NCBI GenBank assembly: GCA_023129325.1
Contig: JAGMCI010000033.1
Span: 1-64,000, forward strand
Origin: Caldifarciminota bacterium
GTDB taxonomy: Bacteria > Hydrothermota > UBA3073 > JACQXS01 > JAGMCI01
Length of the DNA stretch: 64,000 bases
Direction of reading: 5' to 3'
The position numbers were made by a program, and so were the translations under genes. The notes below the pieces were generated by a model. The model made no database searches and was not told the origin of the DNA. It saw nothing but the letters and a program-made list of their open reading frames with translations. Shown one piece after another: positions 9,587-18,982 of this stretch (its first letter is position 1; every line of letters begins with the position of its first letter).

Positions 9587-12500
9587 CTACCTTGTTATCA
9601 TGAGTTTGGAAATTTTTGATGCTTCTTCCTCTGTCAAACCACTTTCTGAAATAGCCTCAATTTTATAGATGTAAATTCCATTTCCTACTCTGTTTCCAAG
9701 TTCATCTCTTGTGTTCCAATAAATTCTTTTTCCAGGACCTGGTATAAAATACTGAGCTGGTATGGTGCGAATTAGTCTCCCTGCAATAGTATAAATCTTG
9801 ACACTAACCCTTGCTGATTTGGATAAGAAAAAAGTAAATGTTGTATGCTCTCCTTTGACAGGATTCGGGTAATTCATTACATCCGTTATCTCTAATTCAG
9901 ATGAAGATGCAATTTTTAAAACAACAGATTTTACACTTCTGTTTCCCACATTGTCCGAAGCTTGTACTAAAAGTGTATCTTCCGTAGCCCATTTTTCTAA
10001 ACTAATAGGACAAGAAAAACTTCCCCTTGTACAACTACCAAGGTCATACTGAAAGTAATCTGCCAAAGGTGTTTGTTTCCCTCCATGTTGCTCAGAAAGA
10101 ATAAGATGAAGTGGCTTTACTTTATTAAAAATATTAATCCCCGATGGGTCCTCTATTATCCCTGATAGTGTAAAGTCTTCTGGTACTCTGGACCCATTTT
10201 TAAGCAAATTTCCATCAGCAAAAAGCGTAATACTTGGTCCCTCTTTATCTGTTGTATCTGGTTCTCCTTCAGTAACTATAAGTGTATCTATACCTGAACT
10301 CCCACAAGAATTATCATTCCATGCAAAAATGCTGATTTTACCTTTGGCGCCACATATCTCTGGGTCACGAGTTGTGTCTATTATAGGGATAAAGAACTCC
10401 TGGCTCCAGACACCATTTTCAACTTCACTAAGTCCTTCAAAAAGAATGTCCTTGGTTACTTGGATTACTTGATTTTCATCCACATCCATCTTGTCCATCT
10501 TGCCGCGCATCTTATAATTAGCCCCACTTGGTTCATAGTGATAAGTATATTCTGAACTCCTGACAGTTAAATAAGCAAAATTAGCTCCAGGAGCATGTCC
10601 TGTTACTTTTAATTTTTCTCCGCCCTTAAGTGTATCCGGAAAGGAATCAATTGTAACACTAATTGACCTATTTGGCAATTTTGTTGCCGGGTCGGCAAAT
10701 AAGTTTTGTGTTCCAACAAGTGGAGAAGATAAATTTTCTTTATAAACTCCCTCTCCTATTGTAGAAACACCTTCTTGTAAAAAAGTTTCTATAAGTCTAT
10801 TATCTATTCCACCTGAACCACTTGCTGCACGTGTTTCTGCAATAGTCCCAATAGAACCTTTATTTTTTATTTTTTGCATAAAATCAGCCATTCCATCTTT
10901 ATACTGACGGTCAAAACAGCCTACGCCACAAGAATAAAAAAAGGAAAATGGTAACTTTAAGCCATTATTAAGTGCATAAATATCATCCGGATTCCAAAAA
11001 ATTACTTCGTGGCAAAGCTGCTCTAAATTCCCGTGTCCACCAAAAAAAGTCATAAACATACCTTTGTTAAAATATCTTATTAAATCACTTTTTGTTGGTG
11101 AACCATCACCTCTATAATTCATTAAATAAACTTTAAATACATCAAAATTTGATGGAATTATATTAAATAAACCTTCTTCATGATTTACAAATGTATTACC
11201 ATCTGGATTTTCATCATCTGCAATAAGTAATATTCTATTTTGCCACACCCCAGGACTTTCATCGTATTTGATGACTTTTTCTATTGCATTACGAGCTCCA
11301 TCTTTTGATTTGGCAGTAATTCTGCCAAGAGCAATGTTATTTGTAAACCAACCATCCCAACAAGGATTCCCTCCATATCCAAACTCTGCAACTATATAGC
11401 CTTCTTCATGAGGAGGGATGCGATTTTTTGCTAATGAACTTTTATAATCATAAGTCCCAGCACCAAGAAGAAGACAATATCCTGATTCCCAATTATTATA
11501 AGCAAACCAAAGGAAATTCCTTATCGCATAAGGTGAGTTCTTAAGTCCCCAGGAAAAGTTGTTATAAACATCAAAAATTGAAAAAATTTCTGTGTCCATC
11601 CCTTGTGTTTCTCTATGTTTTTTAAGTCTCTCTGCATAATCAAAGAAGTCAGGATGAGTAATTATTATAAATTTTGCAAAGCTACTTCTATCTCGTAAAT
11701 TATAAGGACTTTCTTTTTTTATGCTTACAGTTTTAAATTCACTGCTTGCATAATAAGTTCTTCCCTGCCCTTGGAATTTAACTATTCCCTCTTCAAATAC
11801 AGCTCCATAAACCCTCTTTGGTTCCAGGAGATTCGTTATGTCAAAAATTACAGGAAGCTCTTGAAAATTATGAAGGTTAAATTCTAAATCTTCACTCTCT
11901 CCTTTGAACTTTAAAGTTCCGTTATAAGCCTGATATTTCTTTTTATACACAATCTCAAAATAATTAAACCAGATAATGTCTCTTATGACATCAGACTCAC
12001 CTCTATAAAGTTCTAAACTTAAAGTATTTATCCCCTCTTTGAGTCCAGCTACTGAATCTTCAAGAATATCCTGGCTTCCATCTCCTGATGGTTTTACCCA
12101 GTCAAGAAAATTGACTCCATTAAGATAAAGCCTTAACCTATGTATTTGTTCATCAAAGTCTGGGTCACTTTTATTCTTTTCACAAAATCTATATATACTT
12201 ATTTTCATTTTACAAGAGTCTTCTTTAATCCCGTAAACTGAAAAAGAATAATTTTTCCAAATAGATGGCTTTACACTTTCTCTCTCAAGTCGCTCCCATA
12301 CCCATGCCAGTCCACTTCTTGAAGGACATAAATTATCATATTCCATATGTAAAGTATCAATAAAATATTCAGGCACTGGATTTGAACCTTGGATAATACC
12401 AGAAATACTATCTCTTCTTCCTAAATCTCCTCCATAAGTAAGCCAGTAAACATTGGTGTTTGTGTAAGGATTTAAAAAAAGTTGTCCTTCTACATTTTTT

Positions 12501-13318
12501 TTCCAACCCTTAAGTGAACCTGCATAAAATAAAATAGAAGTATCTGGAAGGACATAAATTGGTATTTCTATCAAACTATCTGTGGTATCAGTTTGCATCT
12601 TGCTTCCACCATTATAGAGTTTTATTGTGTTAAGTTCTCCTGAAAGAATACCAATATTTTGAAGTTGTTCTTTAGTGATTTTATATATTCCTTCATCTTG
12701 AAGTTCAATTTTATACCACGGACCAGGATGATACATCCTGACTCGTTTCCGTCGGGGGGCTCTCCAATTTTTTGCCTGCTCGTAATTTATAAGTGCTCTC
12801 TTGAAAACATTTTCAAAGCTTGGGTCCAGGCGTGGGACCCCAGTTCCTCCCTCAAAGCTAACTTTTATTCTTATCTTTTTATAAAATAGTAAAGTTTTTC
12901 GTTTTGGATTATATCTTAATGGATTTATTCTTAGCTTCAAAACTTCTTGAGCCCGATAAAGTCTTTGTTCCTCTATAGTTACAATTTTAGGGGGCCAAAA
13001 GATATCTGAAGAATATAGTTTTTCATCCCTTGCCTTTCCTGTAAAACCTATGGTAGGTGGAATATCTATTCCCCTGAGCTCCTCAGTTATAGATTCAATG
13101 ACCTTGACTTTGACTTTTGCACCCACTGGTATCCCTATTGGAATATACTTAATTGGAACTGCTGGCTTCCCTGTTTCTGGCTGAGTGTAAGTGTTTAGAA
13201 TATGGGGGATAGGCTCAAGTGTGAGTTTTTGAGATGTATATATAAATTCTATTCCTTCTCTACCTGATTCTAAAATTTTGATGTCCTGAGCAAATAATAA
13301 AAGTATATATATCCACAT
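9587..13318 (-). CDS. C25 (gingipain-family) peptidase, PorU-like T9SS sortase candidate with own C-terminal sorting domain
   Basis: 1243 aa; WYKIELQDEGIYKITKEQL N-domain; catalytic-type His in TFFGGHGNLEQLCHE and Cys in FFYSCGVGCFDR; C-terminal YPNPVKGEHTTFTF...GNGIYIYKIE. Confidence 0.75.
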   Translation of the reverse strand: MWIYILLLFAQDIKILESGREGIEFIYTSQKLTLEPIPHILNTYTQPETGKPAVPIKYIPIGIPVGAKVKVKVIESITEELRGIDIPPTIGFTGKARDEKLYSSDIFWPPKIVTIEEQRLYRAQEVLKLRINPLRYNPKRKTLLFYKKIRIKVSFEGGTGVPRLDPSFENVFKRALINYEQAKNWRAPRRKRVRMYHPGPWYKIELQDEGIYKITKEQLQNIGILSGELNTIKLYNGGSKMQTDTTDSLIEIPIYVLPDTSILFYAGSLKGWKKNVEGQLFLNPYTNTNVYWLTYGGDLGRRDSISGIIQGSNPVPEYFIDTLHMEYDNLCPSRSGLAWVWERLERESVKPSIWKNYSFSVYGIKEDSCKMKISIYRFCEKNKSDPDFDEQIHRLRLYLNGVNFLDWVKPSGDGSQDILEDSVAGLKEGINTLSLELYRGESDVIRDIIWFNYFEIVYKKKYQAYNGTLKFKGESEDLEFNLHNFQELPVIFDITNLLEPKRVYGAVFEEGIVKFQGQGRTYYASSEFKTVSIKKESPYNLRDRSSFAKFIIITHPDFFDYAERLKKHRETQGMDTEIFSIFDVYNNFSWGLKNSPYAIRNFLWFAYNNWESGYCLLLGAGTYDYKSSLAKNRIPPHEEGYIVAEFGYGGNPCWDGWFTNNIALGRITAKSKDGARNAIEKVIKYDESPGVWQNRILLIADDENPDGNTFVNHEEGLFNIIPSNFDVFKVYLMNYRGDGSPTKSDLIRYFNKGMFMTFFGGHGNLEQLCHEVIFWNPDDIYALNNGLKLPFSFFYSCGVGCFDRQYKDGMADFMQKIKNKGSIGTIAETRAASGSGGIDNRLIETFLQEGVSTIGEGVYKENLSSPLVGTQNLFADPATKLPNRSISVTIDSFPDTLKGGEKLKVTGHAPGANFAYLTVRSSEYTYHYEPSGANYKMRGKMDKMDVDENQVIQVTKDILFEGLSEVENGVWSQEFFIPIIDTTRDPEICGAKGKISIFAWNDNSCGSSGIDTLIVTEGEPDTTDKEGPSITLFADGNLLKNGSRVPEDFTLSGIIEDPSGINIFNKVKPLHLILSEQHGGKQTPLADYFQYDLGSCTRGSFSCPISLEKWATEDTLLVQASDNVGNRSVKSVVLKIASSSELEITDVMNYPNPVKGEHTTFTFFLSKSARVSVKIYTIAGRLIRTIPAQYFIPGPGKRIYWNTRDELGNRVGNGIYIYKIEAISESGLTEEEASKISKLMITR

Positions 13319-13399
13319 AGCTTATTTCTTATTTCCGTGTTTTTCCGTGTTTATATCCCTGCCCGACGGATGGCAGGCGGGCGTGTCCTTCAGTGTTTT

Positions 13400-13567
13400 T
13401 TAATCAAGCTTCTCTGCTTCATCTATAAGCATTATTGGAATGTCATCTTTTATAGAATAAGCGAGTTTGCATTTATGACAGATAAGCTTGTTGTTTTTCC
13501 TATCATACTCCAAATCCCCTTTGCATTTAGGACAAGCTAATATCTCTAATAACTTTTCATCTAACAT
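13400..13567 (-). CDS. Trm112/YcaR-family zinc-ribbon protein (55 aa, below ORF-track cutoff)
   Basis: Manual translation MLDEKLLEILACPKCKGDLEYDRKNNKLICHKCKLAYSIKDDIPIMLIDEAEKLD; AAGGAGGT Shine-Dalgarno; upstream TTGACA-17-TAATAT. Confidence 0.85.
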   Translation of the reverse strand: MLDEKLLEILACPKCKGDLEYDRKNNKLICHKCKLAYSIKDDIPIMLIDEAEKLD

Positions 13568-13597
13568 CTTTTACCTCCTTATTCAACAATTCTTAAT

Positions 13598-13626
13598 ATA
13601 TTATCTTAAATTAATCTCTTTGTCAA
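13598..13626 (-). promoter_or_regulatory. Promoter of Trm112-like gene (TTGACA-17-TAATAT)
   Basis: Complement TGTCAA 13621-13626, ATATTA 13598-13603. Confidence 0.7.
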
Positions 13627-13686
13627 CTAAAAAATGAACATCAAAATTTTTACAAGGAAATTCTATTGCAGTTAGTAGCCAAAGTG

Positions 13687-13712
13687 ATACCTGCCTACCG
13701 TCAGGCAGGTAT
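13687..13712. repeat. Intergenic palindrome
   Basis: ATACCTGCCTaccgtcAGGCAGGTAT. Confidence 0.85.
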
Positions 13713-13717
13713 ATTAT

Positions 13718-14608
13718 TTAAACTGAATGCTTGAACCACCTTTTCAGTCTACCAAATAGACTTAATTGTCTCTTTAGTTCAGGTAAGCTTTTGAGAGCCG
13801 CATCTCTCCCCTTTTTTATGCAAAAGGCAAGCTTTGAGAAGTCTGACCAATGGACTTTATGAACTTCGGGTGAAATTATCAGGTCTACATCTAATAAGTT
13901 TAATTTGTTTAATCTATACTTTACAATCTCATCTACCCTTAAATTGATTTGAAACCCTGTGCGAAGTGAAGCAGGTTCATTAAGCTTTCTCATAAGTGAT
14001 GAAGCAATTATAAAGTTTGCTCCAAGCTCTCTTACTGCTTTAGTAGGAACAGTTGATGTGATTCCTCCATCTACTAATATTGAGCCAAAGTCTGTAATAT
14101 ATGGAAATACCCCTGGAATAGCAGAGGATGAGCGCACTGCATCTATAATTGGACCATCACGGATAATTCTGTCTTCTCCTGTTTTAAGGTCAACTGCTAC
14201 TGATGCAAATTGAATCTTTGTTTGTGAAATAAGAGCAGTTCCAAAAAGTCTATTAAAGATAGAATATAATTTTTCTCCTTTAACTATATAAGGGTTGATG
14301 AATTCTTTTATATATATATAGTGCTCTTTTATAAAATCAGCTAAGTTCCGAAACGGCTTTGGAACACGAGGATTTTCAAATAAATCAAATCCAATAGTTT
14401 TAAATTCTTCAGAAGTTATTATTTCTCTTGCGATTTTTTCCAGTAGCCTTGCATCTGGATTTAGGGCGTAAAGTCCACCAATTACTGCTCCAATTGATGT
14501 TCCGCATATTAAATGGATTGGAATTTTAGCTTCTTCAAGCACTTGAAGCACACCAATATGGGCAAGTCCGTGAGAAGCGCCACCTCCAAGGGCAAGTCCA
14601 ATTTTCAT
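13718..14608 (-). CDS. Patatin-like phospholipase family protein (RssA-like)
   Basis: LGGGASHGLAHIGVL oxyanion motif, GTSIGAVIGG nucleophile elbow, DGG motif. Confidence 0.85.
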   Translation of the reverse strand: MKIGLALGGGASHGLAHIGVLQVLEEAKIPIHLICGTSIGAVIGGLYALNPDARLLEKIAREIITSEEFKTIGFDLFENPRVPKPFRNLADFIKEHYIYIKEFINPYIVKGEKLYSIFNRLFGTALISQTKIQFASVAVDLKTGEDRIIRDGPIIDAVRSSSAIPGVFPYITDFGSILVDGGITSTVPTKAVRELGANFIIASSLMRKLNEPASLRTGFQINLRVDEIVKYRLNKLNLLDVDLIISPEVHKVHWSDFSKLAFCIKKGRDAALKSLPELKRQLSLFGRLKRWFKHSV

Positions 14609-14610
14609 TA

Positions 14611-15891
14611 CTAATCAATAGTTTTAACCTTGCACGGTAAAGGAAATTTTATTTTTAGATAGGTCTCTTTATCACCAGTTAACTCTAAAGTTTTTCCCCA
14701 TACTTCTGGGAAGAGTTTAAGGACTTTATCATCTACTACAAGGACAATTATTGTTTTTTGAGGCAAATCTTTGTCAAATGTAAGTTCAATGGTATGAGAG
14801 CCAAAGGCACCGGGTTTGAAATCCACATCTATAAGTTTACCTGTCCCGATGGAATCGGGATAAGATAGTTTTTCCTTTAACAATATAGGTTTTGTAGAAT
14901 CATTGTTGACAAACCATACTTCTTTAAGTTCATAAACAGGTTGTTTAGGATATTCTGCTTTATAAAGCTCTATTTTTCCAATTTGGGTTAACTTGTTCAC
15001 TAACTGATAAAGCGAATCCTCTAAAAGAAAGGACGACGAGAAATATAGAGTTACAAAGTCTTTTTTAAATTTATATTTTACATCCTTGAATCCATAAAGT
15101 TTAAATCTCTTTGTCAATATTTGTGCTATTTTTTGAAATTCTTGCATAGTAGTCTCTTGCACAGCGGTTATTTTCAAGGCTTGGATTTTAGCTAAAGGAT
15201 TAAGAATCTTAATTGGTTTACCAATATTCTTTGCTTCAAATTTCCAAAATAGTTCCTCTTTGTCATCACTCGGAGAGGCAGGTTGTGTAACAATAACTTT
15301 TTCAGGAAGTTCAGACTTTTGATTAATCCACAGTTCACCCTGTGCTTCAAATGCAGTTGGAGACATAAAGAGTAAATTGGGTTTAAATTCATAGATTAAG
15401 AAACCGTTTTTAATATTTTTAAATTTATATTCTTCAACTGCAAGCACCAATGAGAGAAAAGATATGGGTCTTGTCTCAGAAGTCCTCTCTTGTGCTTTCC
15501 ATTTCCCATGTATCCACCTATATTCTCTGTCTCCTATGCCAATTGCTTTAAATTTTTCTTTCTCTGCTTGCCTCGCTGGAGCTTCGGCGAAGCGGGAACC
15601 AAATTTCCAGCAACCTTCAATTTTTACTCTATCATTAACCTTTTCTCCCTTAAAAGTACCTTTAACTTCTGGTTTAGAGAATTCGAGTCTGAATTCAAAA
15701 TTCTGAGAGATAAGTCTATCTATGGATTGTTTGACTTCTTGTGGATTTAATGGTTGGATGGGTTTTTCTGTGCTTTCCCGCCCGACGGGTGGCAGACGAG
15801 TTTGGGCACAGCTACAGATAAACAGAGAACAGAAGACAGAAAACAGATAACAGATTCTTCTGACTTCTATCTGTGTAATCCGCGGCTCCAT
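14611..15891 (-). CDS. Hypothetical lipoprotein
   Basis: Hydrophobic N-terminus ending in lipobox-like FICSCAQ; no recognised domain. Confidence 0.6.
   Translation of the reverse strand: MEPRITQIEVRRICYLFSVFCSLFICSCAQTRLPPVGRESTEKPIQPLNPQEVKQSIDRLISQNFEFRLEFSKPEVKGTFKGEKVNDRVKIEGCWKFGSRFAEAPARQAEKEKFKAIGIGDREYRWIHGKWKAQERTSETRPISFLSLVLAVEEYKFKNIKNGFLIYEFKPNLLFMSPTAFEAQGELWINQKSELPEKVIVTQPASPSDDKEELFWKFEAKNIGKPIKILNPLAKIQALKITAVQETTMQEFQKIAQILTKRFKLYGFKDVKYKFKKDFVTLYFSSSFLLEDSLYQLVNKLTQIGKIELYKAEYPKQPVYELKEVWFVNNDSTKPILLKEKLSYPDSIGTGKLIDVDFKPGAFGSHTIELTFDKDLPQKTIIVLVVDDKVLKLFPEVWGKTLELTGDKETYLKIKFPLPCKVKTID
14844..14860. repeat. Palindrome in lipoprotein gene
   Basis: TCCCGATggaATCGGGA. Confidence 0.75.
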
Positions 15892-15898
15892 CGGTGTT

Positions 15899-18800
15899 TC
15901 AAAATTCGGGCCCTAATGAGAAATACCAATAAGTCTTTGATAAACTCAAGAAGTCAGTGTTTTTAGCAATATCAAATTTTAATATAAAATATGGAAATCT
16001 AATCCTTATCCCGGTACCAAAGTCAAACTTTAATCCATTAGCTGATGAATTTAATCCTCCATTCTTAAAAGGTTTAAATTTTCGTGGGTCAGGAACTGCA
16101 TATCCAAAGTCACAAAATAGAGCACCTCTCACTCCTCCAATAGATAAAGATATGGGAAAGGCAATTTTAAGTTTATCAATAAATGGATAGCGCAGTTCTA
16201 AATTTAATATACCAACATTTTTACCCTTAAATTCATGAATCTCGTAACCTCGTAAATCATCAGGTCCCCCAATTAGTAGATTGACCGACTCTTTATCCTT
16301 TCCCCATATACCTGCATTAATAAACCTTATTGCAAACGAGTATCTTGGAGCAATTCTTATATATTTACGGAAATCCAATTCATAAAAATTATAAAGTAAA
16401 GTTGGTGATATGAGAGGAAGGGTGGCTCGAAGCATAAGTTTTCCTCTTTCGCCATTTTGTGGTCCCGTAGCTCCCCACCTGGTATTATCAATTACATAAG
16501 AAAGAGATGGCGAAAATAAGTAAAAAGTCTCCTTTGGCGAAAGGGGTTTTTCCTCGGGCCAGGAATATATTACTGTTTCCCAAAGAGAACCATTAAGTTC
16601 TAAATCAAAACGATGAAATTTATCTAATGGATATTCAAATAATAGTCCACATCCCTTGTATTTTTGTTGCTCTAATGTATCTCCAATTAAAAACCAATGT
16701 TCTTCTTTAAAAATAGCTCCTCCAAAATCTAATCTTTTAGGAAGATATAAATAACTTAGATAATAATTGGCAGCAAGATTTTCAGGCGAATTAGTTTCAA
16801 GATAAAATCTATGGTTTCCAAGTAAGTCAGAAACTGCCAGTCTTAAATTTCCTAATATTCCGCATCCAGAAACATAAGAGATAGCCCCACCTCCCCAGTC
16901 AGGTGTAAAACGAATTCCTAATTTCTTTACTTTAAGAATAGAAGTATCAGTTTTTACCTCAACATATTGTCTATCAAATTCTGATTTCATTGAAAGAGGT
17001 CTATACTCAAAACCTTTCTGGAATGGTTTTTTGATAAGATATACATCCCAACCCCCATTTGTGTAAAGACTGAAAGCTAAATATTTTCCATTTTTTGAAA
17101 TTGAAGGTGTAAACACTCCTCCAACAACATTAGTAAGTTGAATAATATCAGAAGATTCAATATCCAATATATAGAGGTTATTAGCTCCTGTTTGATTAGA
17201 TACAAATAAAATTTTATCCTGAAACCAGATAGGCGAAGCTACATAAGTAGCTCGTGTTTTGATAAGAGGCACAGGCTTTTGTAGGAGCAATTCATGTGCC
17301 CCTACCTTAAAGATAGTATAATACCCATAGTGCCAGTTTTCACCCTCTAAAGGTCTATCAGATGTAAAAACAATAAACTTTCCATCAGGTAACCAGCTTG
17401 GAGTTAGGTCATCATATTCATCTGATGTGAGCTGTTTGAGATTCCCAGTATTAATATTTAATACATAGATATCCGCCTTTCCATCTTTTAATCCCCTGAA
17501 AGCAATTTCTTGACCGCTTGGTGAAAAAGAAGGAGAGGAAATTTGGTCAAGTTCAACCTGCCTGCCACTCCGTGGTGCTCGTTCCGATTCGTCAGAGTGA
17601 AAAGTTCGTGGTGAACCATCAGTTAGACAGAAGGGAATTTTCTTTATTATTTTTCTTTGATGCACATTCATAATGTATAATATATCTTTACCCGCTCCTT
17701 TTGCCACAAAAGCAAGGTTTTTGCCATCAGGACTCCAACTAATTCCTCCCTGCATAATATGCAAGGATTCAAATCCTTTTGATTTTCCTCCTTTTAATAG
17801 TCTATCCTTTATTCTTCCGTTAATACTTGACATAAGCCACAAACTTTCATATTCGTCTCTGTCAGATAGAAAAGCAATCTCAGTTCCATCAGGGGAAATA
17901 CTTGGTGCAGTATTGAAGGTATAGTTCTTATGATTTGTTAGCTTTTTGGAATTAACTGGACTCTCTTCAAGCTCAGCACATTGGAGCCAATATCTCTTTT
18001 TTAAGTCGTTCATCCATAATCTATTTAACTCTTCTGTATCTACTCCAATTACAGCCTGCAATGCCTTATTTAATCCCCCAGCAGCTCCAATTTTGTGAAA
18101 TATTTCTCCTATTTTCCTTTCACCATACCTATCGGCAATAAATTTCAAAATAGATTGTCCTTCTTTATACATAAGATAAGACCCTGCTATAAGCTCAAGT
18201 TGTTGAATTGGCTTTAGCCGACTATAGTATAAAGCATCTCTGATAACCATATCAGATTCAGCATCCCAGTCAAGTGAGAAATATTCAGCCATCCCTTCTA
18301 TAAACCAGAGTGGAACAGCAAATAAATTAATTTTTGGTAATATAGATGCAATTCCTGTCCCTTGTGATATGGCAAATTGAAACGCATGTACAAGTTCGTG
18401 AGCTAAAACATGTCTAAATTTCTCATAAGAACCATCAAAGGGAATAACAACACGATTTTTAAATATCTCTGTAAATCCACCAGTAGCTTCATCAATTAAA
18501 GAGAGAGTAATGTTTGTTTGTTCAAAATCATTGTGAGATTTATAGATAATAACAGGAATTGGCTCTTTTGGAGTATAAGAAAGAATTTGAGAGTATCTTT
18601 TATAAGAATCAAGTAATACCTGGTTAGCAAATTTTGCTAATCTTTCTCCACCTGAATAATAAATGATACTAAACTCATCTGTATCTATTACTTTCCAATC
18701 AAAATTCTTGTATTGAACCTTATTTTGTCCAAATTCCCAATATTGAGCATTTGCAACTGCAGGAATAAAAAGCAAGACCAAAAATAAACCACTCCATGGT

Positions 18801-18982
18801 AAAGGTCGTAATGAACCACGAATTACATTTACCCCGTACTTATGTATAAGTGCGGGGCGAATTGAACGAATAAATGTGTAAATAAGGGAAAATGGAAAGG
18901 TTGGGAAAAGGGGATATATTAAATTTCTCCCTTCTTCCCTGTTTCCCCTTTTTCCTTTCATTACACAAATCTGGGGTTTCAT
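15899..18982 (-). CDS. TolB-like beta-propeller protein with N-terminal gluzincin-like domain and C-terminal BamA/TamA-like outer-membrane barrel; true start probably internal
   Basis: HVLAHELVHAFQF (HExxH), repeated FSPSGQEIAF/WSPDGKNLAF blades, C-terminal LLIGGPDDLRGYE, LRYPFIDKLKIAFPI and SLGPEF terminus. Confidence 0.7.
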   Translation of the reverse strand: MKPQICVMKGKRGNREEGRNLIYPLFPTFPFSLIYTFIRSIRPALIHKYGVNVIRGSLRPLPWSGLFLVLLFIPAVANAQYWEFGQNKVQYKNFDWKVIDTDEFSIIYYSGGERLAKFANQVLLDSYKRYSQILSYTPKEPIPVIIYKSHNDFEQTNITLSLIDEATGGFTEIFKNRVVIPFDGSYEKFRHVLAHELVHAFQFAISQGTGIASILPKINLFAVPLWFIEGMAEYFSLDWDAESDMVIRDALYYSRLKPIQQLELIAGSYLMYKEGQSILKFIADRYGERKIGEIFHKIGAAGGLNKALQAVIGVDTEELNRLWMNDLKKRYWLQCAELEESPVNSKKLTNHKNYTFNTAPSISPDGTEIAFLSDRDEYESLWLMSSINGRIKDRLLKGGKSKGFESLHIMQGGISWSPDGKNLAFVAKGAGKDILYIMNVHQRKIIKKIPFCLTDGSPRTFHSDESERAPRSGRQVELDQISSPSFSPSGQEIAFRGLKDGKADIYVLNINTGNLKQLTSDEYDDLTPSWLPDGKFIVFTSDRPLEGENWHYGYYTIFKVGAHELLLQKPVPLIKTRATYVASPIWFQDKILFVSNQTGANNLYILDIESSDIIQLTNVVGGVFTPSISKNGKYLAFSLYTNGGWDVYLIKKPFQKGFEYRPLSMKSEFDRQYVEVKTDTSILKVKKLGIRFTPDWGGGAISYVSGCGILGNLRLAVSDLLGNHRFYLETNSPENLAANYYLSYLYLPKRLDFGGAIFKEEHWFLIGDTLEQQKYKGCGLLFEYPLDKFHRFDLELNGSLWETVIYSWPEEKPLSPKETFYLFSPSLSYVIDNTRWGATGPQNGERGKLMLRATLPLISPTLLYNFYELDFRKYIRIAPRYSFAIRFINAGIWGKDKESVNLLIGGPDDLRGYEIHEFKGKNVGILNLELRYPFIDKLKIAFPISLSIGGVRGALFCDFGYAVPDPRKFKPFKNGGLNSSANGLKFDFGTGIRIRFPYFILKFDIAKNTDFLSLSKTYWYFSLGPEF
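17281..17305. repeat. GTAGGGGC-type palindrome inside CDS
   Basis: GTAGGAGCAATTCATGTGCCCCTAC. Confidence 0.75.
17571..17613. repeat. 36-bp in-frame mini-insert inside the propeller/barrel gene
   Basis: CGTGGTGCTCGTTCCGATTCGTCAGAGTGAAAAGTTCGTGGTG; one mismatch to the rnfB copy. Confidence 0.9.
18832..18857. repeat. Palindrome near 5' end of the propeller/barrel gene
   Basis: CCCCGTACTTATGTATAAGTGCGGGG. Confidence 0.75.
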
